Below the pieces are notes generated by a model, which was given only the letters and a program-made list of their open reading frames with translations, had not been told where the DNA came from and searched no databases. From the NCBI GenBank assembly GCA_002408205.1, contig DHQY01000009.1:1-64000 (forward strand): DNA of 64,000 bases. The letters run 5' to 3'. This stretch comes from Bacteroidales bacterium UBA5326. Lineage in GTDB: Bacteria; Bacteroidota; Bacteroidia; Bacteroidales; UBA932. Of the stretch, positions 51,897-58,947 are shown one piece after another (position 1 is the first letter of the stretch; each line of letters starts with the position of its first letter). A program made the translations under genes and the position numbers.

Positions 51897-53834
51897 ATGA
51901 ACGTCTCGTCCCATATTAAAACTCTTTTTTACCTCGGATTGATCCTAATCTGTCAATCCCTGAAGTCCCAAAACACCAGTGCCGTATCTTATTTCGACGA
52001 AGGGGAAAAGTTAAGAAAATCTTATGAATTCAGCCTGTCAAAAGAAGCTTATGCCGGGGCAATAAGCGTATCTGACGATTCGGTACTGACCGCCATGGCA
52101 AAAAAACAAAGCATTCTGTGTGACAACGGACTGACTTTGAGCAAATACATAGCAAGACCCAATGTCATTGCCTCACTTACGGTTTCTGAAAAAGATTTTT
52201 TTCTGTATTACGACCTCTGTCCTTCGGGGTCATGGATCTATCCTCCCCGGACACTGCTGGTCCACGTAAACGATTCTGGAAATAACAGATATCCGGCTTT
52301 TTACAGGTCCGATGCAAACATGCTTGTTTTTTCGGCGAAAGACACACTGAGCGGGACCGGTTGGGATTTGTATTTTATCCGGAAAAAAAGCGCAGAAACA
52401 GATTCGGTTACTGTATGGGAAGCTCCCCAAAAGCCGGGACCCGGGATCAATAGTGATGGTAACGAATTATTTCCGACTTTGAGCAGGGACGGCAAAACGT
52501 TATATTTTTGTTCGAACGGGCTTTTTGGACTGGGAGGATACAGCTTATACATGAGCCAGTGGAATGAAGAAGCACAATCATGGAATCCCGCGGAAAATAT
52601 GGGGATTCCCTTTTCATCCCCTGCAGACGATATGTTATATATGCTTGCCGATGATTCCCGTTACTTTTATTTTGTTTCCAACCGCAACACTTCTCCGGAT
52701 TCGCTTATCCTTTATAAAGTGGAACACGAAAGTTCTCCCGTCAAAGTGACCCCTTCGTCTGTTGACGAACTCAGGGAGATTGCCTCGCTCAGAACTCCTG
52801 TGCTACGGAATACTGCTCATACAGGAGAAGTCCTGCAACCAACGGAGGGGCCTCTTCCCGACTCCGCACTTGTAGATTCCAGGGAAGCCTCGGCCCATTA
52901 TGCCAGCCTGGTACAATCCATCAGGAAGTTATTGGACGAAATAGGCTCCCATGAAAAGAAACTCGCCGATTACAGGGCTCAGTACAACGAACTTTCGCGC
53001 GAAGAAGACCGAATGGCTTTATCAAATATCATACAGGAAGAAGAACTCGCCCTCATGGACCTTCAGGAATCGCTTATACACACGCAGAAAGCAGCTCAGA
53101 ATATTGAGACGCAATTCCTTTCATACGGGGTTCTGCCGCCGGCTGTTCCCAGTAAAGTTAATAACCGGATTCCCGAAAACACGGAAAAAACAGATATATT
53201 CAATCCTTCCAGGCAATCTGTTACATCTGTTGACCAGCACATTTTCGAAGCCCCGGTTCCCGTAATACCACCGGTTGACATGACTTTCCGCTTTGAAAAA
53301 GAATCGGTGATCGTGCCATGGGAGAATGAACCAATGAGCCTTTATTACCGCCTCCAGCTTTTTACCGTATCACAAAAAGCCCCGCTCCGACAATTGAAGG
53401 GGATCAGCCCGGTATTCGAAGTAAAATCCGGCAGTCGGTACGTATACTATGCAGGCCAATTCACATCTTACAGCCAGGCCTCACAGGCGCTGACCACTGC
53501 CCGCCGTAAAGGATTTCCGGGAGCAATTGTTGTAGCCTATTATGAAAGAAAATCCATTCCTGTGCAGACCGCCAGAAAAAGAGAATCGGAAAAGCGGACG
53601 GCTCCGGAAATGATTGTATCTTACAGGATCTTCCTTGCTTCCGATGAGCTCCCCGCAGACATGATCAGGGAAGTGGGCGCACTGACATCAAAAGATATTG
53701 TTAAAGAAATCAGGGACTCAAAGGTTGAATTTTTTATTGGACCTTTCTCAAATCATACGGAAGCCGGGAACCTGGCCCAGGCTCTCCGGGATCGCGGGTT
53801 TACTCAGGTAATTGTGCAAATTGTTAATAATTAA
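51897..53834 (+). CDS. PD40 propeller protein with coiled coil and two C-terminal SPOR-like domains
   Basis: 645 residues, predicted exported (signal to about residue 25). Residues 130-290 contain PD40/WD40-like repeats (NELFPTLSRDGKTLYFCS, DDMLYMLADDSRYFYFVSNR). A charged coiled coil spans about 330-400 (LDEIGSHEKKLADYRAQYNEL, ends shown). Two SPOR-like repeats close it: one near 475-550 (YYRLQLFTVSQK ... YVYYAGQFTSYSQA) and one near 580-645 (YRIFLASDELP ... FFIGPFSNHTEA). SPOR domains bind denuded peptidoglycan, so a septal or cell-wall role is inferred. NfeD follows 4 nt later. Confidence 0.8.
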   Translation: MNVSSHIKTLFYLGLILICQSLKSQNTSAVSYFDEGEKLRKSYEFSLSKEAYAGAISVSDDSVLTAMAKKQSILCDNGLTLSKYIARPNVIASLTVSEKDFFLYYDLCPSGSWIYPPRTLLVHVNDSGNNRYPAFYRSDANMLVFSAKDTLSGTGWDLYFIRKKSAETDSVTVWEAPQKPGPGINSDGNELFPTLSRDGKTLYFCSNGLFGLGGYSLYMSQWNEEAQSWNPAENMGIPFSSPADDMLYMLADDSRYFYFVSNRNTSPDSLILYKVEHESSPVKVTPSSVDELREIASLRTPVLRNTAHTGEVLQPTEGPLPDSALVDSREASAHYASLVQSIRKLLDEIGSHEKKLADYRAQYNELSREEDRMALSNIIQEEELALMDLQESLIHTQKAAQNIETQFLSYGVLPPAVPSKVNNRIPENTEKTDIFNPSRQSVTSVDQHIFEAPVPVIPPVDMTFRFEKESVIVPWENEPMSLYYRLQLFTVSQKAPLRQLKGISPVFEVKSGSRYVYYAGQFTSYSQASQALTTARRKGFPGAIVVAYYERKSIPVQTARKRESEKRTAPEMIVSYRIFLASDELPADMIREVGALTSKDIVKEIRDSKVEFFIGPFSNHTEAGNLAQALRDRGFTQVIVQIVNN

Positions 53835-53838
53835 ATAT

Positions 53839-54306
53839 ATGGCATTTATAATTACACTTATCGTAATTGGCCTGATCTTACTTATGGCCGAGTTGACCAT
53901 CATCCCCGGATTCGGGATAGCCGGGATCCTTGGACTGGCCAGTTTTATTGGAGCCATTGTGCTGGCTTTTACTCAATTCGGATCTGTTGTAGGTTTTTGT
54001 GTGCTTTTCGGCGCCCTGGTCGTTTGCGGAGTACTTGTTTTTTTCATTCTCCGCTCCAAAACCTGGCGAAAAATTTCACTTAAGCAAAGCATTGGGGAAA
54101 AGGCCACTGCCTCGCCCGGGGATAAGGGGATTACTGTGGGGATGGAGGGGATTAGCCTGACCAGGCTCAATCCGGCGGGAAACGGACGCTTTGGCGATGT
54201 CACCATTGAAGTACGTGCAGAACAGGGTCTTATTGACCCCAAAACACCCATTAGGGTTACTGAAATAGATGGCTTACGTATATTCGTAAGGCCTGTTGAA
54301 AACTAA
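53839..54306 (+). CDS. NfeD family membrane protein
   Basis: 155 residues. Two to three hydrophobic segments in the first 75 residues (IITLIVIGLILLMAEL, GIAGILGLASFIGAIVL, VVGFCVLFGALVVCGVLVFFIL, the last at about 53-74) precede a small OB-fold domain (DKGITVGMEGISLTRLNPAGNGRFGDVTIEV, ends shown). NfeD proteins pair with flotillin-like proteins, and floA follows 17 nt downstream. The ATG at 53839 was chosen over an upstream TTG at 53812 inside the preceding gene. Confidence 0.87.
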   Translation: MAFIITLIVIGLILLMAELTIIPGFGIAGILGLASFIGAIVLAFTQFGSVVGFCVLFGALVVCGVLVFFILRSKTWRKISLKQSIGEKATASPGDKGITVGMEGISLTRLNPAGNGRFGDVTIEVRAEQGLIDPKTPIRVTEIDGLRIFVRPVEN

Positions 54307-54323
54307 TTTCAAATCAAAATATT

Positions 54324-55286
54324 ATGATTATGTCAAGTACAGGAGTCGCACTCATGTGGATAGCCATCGGAATCGTTGGCTTTTTCATACTTCTATGGTT
54401 CTTCCCGGTTACGCTCTGGTTCCAGGCGCTCATCTCGGGAGTCCGTATTAATCTTATTCAGCTGGTGCTTATGCGCTGGCGTAAAGTACCGCCCAGCACC
54501 ATTGTCATGGCTATGGTTACAGGAACAAAAGCCGGTCTCACGCTGGACGCCAATTCGCTGGAAGCACATTACCTGGCCAAAGGGAATGTCACCAAAGTGG
54601 TAAATGCTCTCATTTCTGCAGATAAAGCCAATATCCCGTTGGATTTTAAAATGGCGGCAGCCATTGACCTGGCCGGACGCGATGTGTTCGAGGCCGTACA
54701 AATGTCTGTTAATCCCAAAGTGATCAATACTCCTCCCGTTTCGGCTGTAGCAAAAGACGGCATCCAGCTCATTGCAAAAGCCCGTGTTACAGTCCGCGCC
54801 AGCATCAAACAACTGGTGGGAGGGGCAGGTGAAGAAACCATCCTCGCCCGTGTGGGTGAAGGCATTGTCTCCAGCATTGGATCCTCTTCATCCCATAAAT
54901 CGGTGCTGGAAAATCCCGATTACATTTCTAAGGTAGTACTTGAAAAAGGACTGGACTCCGGCACTGCATTTGAGATTCTTTCCATTGATATTGCCGATAT
55001 TGACGTAGGCAAGAACATCGGAGCCGTGCTTCAAATGGACCAGGCCAATGCCGATAAGAATATTGCCCAGGCCCGGGCCGAAGAGCGCCGCGCCATGGCC
55101 GTGGCCCTGGAACAGGAAATGAAAGCCTCAGCACAGGAAGCCCGTGCCAAAGTAATCCTCGCCGAAGCAGAAGTTCCCCTGGCTATGGCAGAAGCCTTCC
55201 GTAAAGGTAATCTGGGAATCATGGATTATTACCGCATGAAGAACATCCAGGCCGATACCGACATGCGCGAGCAGATTGCAAAATAA
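54324..55286 (+). CDS. floA: flotillin-like protein FloA
   Basis: 320 residues. Membrane scaffold of bacterial functional microdomains. An N-terminal membrane segment (LMWIAIGIVGFFILLWFF) is followed by a PHB/SPFH domain (TGTKAGLTLDANSLEAHYLAKG, GIQLIAKARVTVRASIKQLVGGAGEETILARVGEG; ends of conserved blocks) and a helical tail rich in Ala/Glu/Gln. Closely follows the family layout and length. Operon with NfeD upstream. Confidence 0.94.
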   Translation: MIMSSTGVALMWIAIGIVGFFILLWFFPVTLWFQALISGVRINLIQLVLMRWRKVPPSTIVMAMVTGTKAGLTLDANSLEAHYLAKGNVTKVVNALISADKANIPLDFKMAAAIDLAGRDVFEAVQMSVNPKVINTPPVSAVAKDGIQLIAKARVTVRASIKQLVGGAGEETILARVGEGIVSSIGSSSSHKSVLENPDYISKVVLEKGLDSGTAFEILSIDIADIDVGKNIGAVLQMDQANADKNIAQARAEERRAMAVALEQEMKASAQEARAKVILAEAEVPLAMAEAFRKGNLGIMDYYRMKNIQADTDMREQIAK

Positions 55287-55297
55287 AAATATTTATT

Positions 55298-55305
55298 TAC
55301 CTTTG
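55298..55305 (+). promoter_or_regulatory. -7 box TACCTTTG for tRNA-Ser
   Basis: TACCTTTG lies between the floA stop and the tRNA, ending 22 nt before the tRNA start at 55328. It allows the tRNA to be transcribed separately from floA. Confidence 0.5.
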
Positions 55306-55327
55306 CCCTCCTTAAAAGCAAAGGTTT

Positions 55328-55417
55328 GGTGAGGTGGGTGAGTGGCTGAAACCACCAGTTTGCTAAACTGACGTACTCGCAAGGGTACCGGGGGTTCGAA
55401 TCCCCCCCTCACCGCCA
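55328..55417 (+). tRNA. tRNA-Ser (anticodon GCU), CCA encoded
   Basis: Long-variable-arm tRNA. Acceptor stem GGTGAGG / CCTCACC, anticodon loop TTGCTAA giving GCT (GCU), reading AGC and AGU. The T arm is GGGGGTTCGAATCCCCC. The discriminator is G at 55414, and CCA is encoded at 55415-55417, unlike the other tRNAs in this window. The discriminator and CCA are also the first bases of a 20-bp inverted repeat. Confidence 0.95.
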
Positions 55418-55547
55418 AAGAAAAAACATGCCAAACCCCGAAAGGGGTAAAGCAAAAAAAATATAGACCGTCCGAGCTTGCTCGAGACGGTCTGTTTTTT
55501 TTGCTTTATTAACTGCCGCAGGCAGTCTGGCATGTTTTTTCTTTGGC
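55414..55547. repeat. 134-nt nested palindrome with four stems, fused to the 3' end of tRNA-Ser
   Basis: Outer arms: 55414-55433 and 55528-55547 are a perfect 20-bp inverted repeat (GCCAAAG...CATGCCA). Inside are a left hairpin ACCCC-GAAA-GGGGT (55435-55448) and a right hairpin ACTGCC-GCA-GGCAGT (55512-55526). Between them is a central stem: TAAAGC plus A8 (55448-55461) against T8 plus GCTTTA (55495-55508), and AGACCGTC / GACGGTCT (55465-55472 / 55486-55493) capped by CGAG-CTTG-CTCG. The RNA would fold as a cloverleaf-like four-way junction. Confidence 0.9.
55465..55502. terminator. bidirectional terminator hairpin in the centre of the nested palindrome
   Basis: AGACCGTC/GACGGTCT with inner CGAG/CTCG and a CTTG loop is followed by G and T8. 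The left side carries A8, so it can terminate tRNA-Ser transcription and the convergent FISUMP gene. Confidence 0.75.
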
Positions 55548-55571
55548 AGGCCCCATCACGCAGCAAAGCAC

Positions 55572-56282
55572 CTAATCCCGCATACAACGTACAGAGAGCC
55601 CGTTATCTTTGCTGGAGTAGTTGTTCCTGTACAAATCGATTTCGTCAAAATACAGAACCCGGTACCATGCCGTACTATTGCTCTCCGTAGAACTCCACCA
55701 GGCAACCGCGGCACTTATGGCGTAAAATGTGTTTTCTGCAGTACGGGATCCTCCCGGAAGGGCAGAGAAACCCGACTTGTTTCTGTATGCGGGATAATCG
55801 GTATTGCCCGGTACTCCTTCATCGCTACAATCACTCCATCTGGTTGCACTGGCCATTGATTTAGCAATTTTATCACCTTCTGTTGTGCCGTCATAATTGT
55901 GGCCGTTGGCAATCAGGTATTCTTCTAATTGTGTCCACTCTGCATCACTTGGTAAATGCCACCCTTCTGGGCATGCCGTCATGGCTGCCGGCCAGTTGTA
56001 CAAAACGCCATAAGTACTGTAGTTTTCTGTTGCTTTGGCTGCCGTCACATCTGTTCCATTATAACCATATACATAATAGTGCGGATCTGTCTGTGACCCC
56101 GTGGAAGGAGCACTGACGGCCGGCAGATAAGCCAGGTTTTCGGCCAGCCATACCTGGGTCCCGATGGTTACTGTTTTGTACACTTTGCCATCCCGGCTGT
56201 CTTTAAACGTATTTGGAGCATCTTGCGGACAGCAGGAATAAAATAACACCAGAGTCAACAAATAAAGAATAGATTTTTTCAT
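55572..56282 (-). CDS. FISUMP-domain lipoprotein
   Basis: 236 residues. The signal ends in LVLFYSC (lipobox Cys17, followed by a second Cys). The mature part matches the FISUMP (Fibrobacter succinogenes major paralogous) domain: DGKVYKTVTIGTQVWLAENL, GVLYNWPAA, ACPEGWHLPSDAEWTQLEEYL, and C-terminal WWSSTE ... LSVRCMRD. The domain is related to C-type-lectin-like folds; function unknown. Not part of an obvious operon; it converges on tRNA-Ser across the nested palindrome. Confidence 0.87.
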   Translation of the reverse strand: MKKSILYLLTLVLFYSCCPQDAPNTFKDSRDGKVYKTVTIGTQVWLAENLAYLPAVSAPSTGSQTDPHYYVYGYNGTDVTAAKATENYSTYGVLYNWPAAMTACPEGWHLPSDAEWTQLEEYLIANGHNYDGTTEGDKIAKSMASATRWSDCSDEGVPGNTDYPAYRNKSGFSALPGGSRTAENTFYAISAAVAWWSSTESNSTAWYRVLYFDEIDLYRNNYSSKDNGLSVRCMRD

Positions 56283-56449
56283 CTCTTTAAGGTTAATTGT
56301 GAGTAATATATTAATAATTTGATTGGAAAAACAGGCTGAAACATAGACGTGACGTAGAAAAGGATAATAAATATAGTAATTATTTTCATATGGCAGATTA
56401 TTTGTATCTTAGAAGCATATAATCGCAAATAAGTTAAAAAGATACGACA

Positions 56450-57148
56450 ATGAAAACATTACAATTAACGCTTATCCTTCTCCTGGCCGGGCTGACGGGT
56501 TTGCCATACGGACTGTGGGCTCAGATTGCCTCTCACAATTTTACATTTGAACCGCTTCCATATGCCTACGATGCCCTTGAACCATACATTGACCGTCTCA
56601 CGGTAGAAATACATTACAGCAGGCATCATAAAGCCTATTACGACAATTTTATCAAAGCCATTCAGGGAACAGAAATGGAGAAGATGTCTTTTGGAGAGAT
56701 ATTTGGCAATATAAGCAAGCACCCGGTTGCTGTAAGAAACAACGGAGGAGGCTATTACAACCACAACGTTTACTGGAAAAACATGAAGCCCGGGGGCGGC
56801 GGAATACCTGATGGCTCTCTGGCTAAAGCCATTGAGAAAAAATTCGGGTCCTTCCAGGCATTTAAACAACAATTCGAAGAGGCCGCTAAAACACGTTTTG
56901 GGAGCGGATGGGCCTGGTTGTGCTATAACAGCGAAGAAGGTCTTTTTATCTTCTCTACCCCTAATCAGGATAATCCTTTAATGGATGTGGCCGCCAAAAG
57001 AGGCGTTCCTCTTTTGGCGCTGGACGTGTGGGAACATGCATATTATCTGAAATACCAGAATAAAAGGGCAGACTACGTGAGTGCCTTCTGGAATATTGTG
57101 AACTGGGACCGGGTAGAGGAACGATTTGAAAAAGCCTCACAGAAATAG
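56450..57148 (+). CDS. exported Fe/Mn superoxide dismutase
   Basis: 232 residues. Converts superoxide to hydrogen peroxide and oxygen. The first 25 residues (MKTLQLTLILLLAG... to WAQ) form a signal peptide, unlike the usual cytoplasmic Bacteroidota enzyme. Metal ligands are His55 (HYSRHH), His105 (YYNHNVYW), Asp192 and His196 (DVWEHAYY). GSGWAWL is conserved. Iron, manganese or cambialistic use cannot be settled. A GH15 gene starts 2 nt after the stop. The upstream divergent region (56283-56449) shows no clean TAnnTTTG box. Confidence 0.93.
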   Translation: MKTLQLTLILLLAGLTGLPYGLWAQIASHNFTFEPLPYAYDALEPYIDRLTVEIHYSRHHKAYYDNFIKAIQGTEMEKMSFGEIFGNISKHPVAVRNNGGGYYNHNVYWKNMKPGGGGIPDGSLAKAIEKKFGSFQAFKQQFEEAAKTRFGSGWAWLCYNSEEGLFIFSTPNQDNPLMDVAAKRGVPLLALDVWEHAYYLKYQNKRADYVSAFWNIVNWDRVEERFEKASQK

Positions 57149-57150
57149 GC

Positions 57151-58947
57151 ATGGGGACGCTGGATTATGGAGCCGTAGGCAATTGCAGGACAGCGACAAT
57201 TATTTCAAATGAAGGAAGCGTTGACTGGTTTTGTTTTCCTGATTTTGATTCTCCGGCAATCTTTGCCAAGATACTTGACAAAAAAAGGGGGGGCAGTCTT
57301 GAGTTCATTACGGGTAAAGATTGCCTTATTTCCCAGAAATACGTGGAACATACAAATATTTTGTGTACCACATATGATATGAAGGAAGGGGCTTTTGAAG
57401 TGTTGGATTTCATGCCTCGTTATAAGATAGGAGAGTTCAACAGCCATTACCTCCCGCCTGAGCTCTACCGCCTTATTCGTTTAAAACACGGTGCTCCGCG
57501 TTTCAAAGTCAGGTACAATCCCAGACCAAATTACGGAAAAGACCGGGTTGTACATAAGACAGGACCTACCTATATCAAAACGGTTTCTATAAAAAACAGC
57601 CGTGATACCATATATCTGTATTCTAACCTCAACTTGCAGGCCATTCTGGATGAAAGACCGGTAGTGCTTACCGGTGACGCATATATTCTGATCACATATA
57701 ACCAAAAGCTTATCAAAATTGACCAGAACCGCGTAGATCTGGAATATCAAAGGACTAAAGTATATTGGCTGGACTGGACAAACCGATCCAGGAAATTCTC
57801 TCTTTATAACAAATATATTGAGAGAAGCATGCTGGTTCTGAAGTTGCTTTCTTACCAGAGATCCGGTGCTGTTTTGGCCGCGTTGACTACGAGTATTCCC
57901 GAGGCTGTAGGAGATATAAGAAATTGGGATTATCGCTTTTGCTGGTTGCGGGATGCTTCCATGTCTATTAAAACCCTGATATCTCTGGGCCATAAAGGGG
58001 CAGCCAGAAGATTTATGGAATTTATTCACAATATACTAAAATCCAAGCAGGAGCAATTCCAGATCATGTATGGAATACGCTACGAGAAGGTTTTGAAAGA
58101 GAAAACACTTCCCCATTTGGCCGGGTTCCATAATTCAAGGCCGGTACGCATAGGCAATAAAGCTTACCTGCAGAGACAGAACGATTCCCTGGGATACCTG
58201 ATGGATGTTATATACCACTATTATCTGTATTTCCCGGGGACACTGGACGAGATTGAAGGTATGTGGGAAGTCGTAAAGAATATTGTAAAAACAGTTTCGG
58301 AAGAATGGCAAAAACCCGATAACGGCATTTGGGAAATCCGTGGACGTGTCAGTCACTTTGTCATCTCCAAGGTGATGTGCTGGGTAGCCATGGACCGGGC
58401 AGTAAAAACTGCAGCTTTATTGGACGAATCAGGTTATGTTGTCAAATGGGAAGCCCTTGCCAAAAAAATCAAAGAAGATGTCTTGCAGAACGGATGGAAA
58501 GAAGAAATCGGAAGCTTTTCTCAAACTTATGATAATACCGAACTCGACGCTTCCCTGCTTCTTATGGAAGACTACGGGTTCATTTCCGCGAATGACGAAA
58601 AATATATCCGAACCGTTCATGCGATTGAGAAAGGGCTTATGCACAACGGCCTTCTGTTCCGATACCGGAACCACGACGATTTTGGACAGCCAACTTCTGC
58701 GTTCACCATTTGTAACTTCTGGCTGGTAAAGGCCTTATTCCGTACTGGAAGCAAAGACAAGGCAAAGGAGTTGTTTGACCGGTTGCTCACCTATGGGAAT
58801 CATCTGAACCTGTTTAGCGAAGACTTGGATTTCGAGACAAAAGAACAATTGGGCAATTTTCCTCAGGCCTATTCTCATCTGGCCCTGATAGAAACAGCGG
58901 CCCTTTTTGCAGAAGAACAATCACTTTCGCGTTTTATCCGGCCATGA
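57151..58947 (+). CDS. GH15 family glycoside hydrolase (glucoamylase or trehalase type)
   Basis: 598 residues. An N-terminal beta-sandwich domain (YGAVGNCRTATIISNEGSVDWFCFP, ends shown) precedes the (alpha/alpha)6 catalytic barrel: NWDYRFCWLRDASM, NGIWEIRG (predicted general acid Glu), and NLFSEDLD...GNFPQAYSHLAL (predicted base). No signal peptide, so it acts in the cytoplasm. Bacterial GH15 enzymes of this layout include glucoamylases and trehalases. The neighbouring trehalose synthase/phosphatase makes a trehalose-related substrate attractive, by inference only. Its end overlaps that convergent gene by 27 nt; SOD is 2 nt upstream. Confidence 0.87.
   Translation: MGTLDYGAVGNCRTATIISNEGSVDWFCFPDFDSPAIFAKILDKKRGGSLEFITGKDCLISQKYVEHTNILCTTYDMKEGAFEVLDFMPRYKIGEFNSHYLPPELYRLIRLKHGAPRFKVRYNPRPNYGKDRVVHKTGPTYIKTVSIKNSRDTIYLYSNLNLQAILDERPVVLTGDAYILITYNQKLIKIDQNRVDLEYQRTKVYWLDWTNRSRKFSLYNKYIERSMLVLKLLSYQRSGAVLAALTTSIPEAVGDIRNWDYRFCWLRDASMSIKTLISLGHKGAARRFMEFIHNILKSKQEQFQIMYGIRYEKVLKEKTLPHLAGFHNSRPVRIGNKAYLQRQNDSLGYLMDVIYHYYLYFPGTLDEIEGMWEVVKNIVKTVSEEWQKPDNGIWEIRGRVSHFVISKVMCWVAMDRAVKTAALLDESGYVVKWEALAKKIKEDVLQNGWKEEIGSFSQTYDNTELDASLLLMEDYGFISANDEKYIRTVHAIEKGLMHNGLLFRYRNHDDFGQPTSAFTICNFWLVKALFRTGSKDKAKELFDRLLTYGNHLNLFSEDLDFETKEQLGNFPQAYSHLALIETAALFAEEQSLSRFIRP

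Noticed and set aside
55414..55547. Integron attC site as explanation for the nested palindrome
   Set aside because: The outer arms lack the RYYYAAC / GTTRRRY core boxes, there is no nearby integron integrase, and no cassette array is visible.
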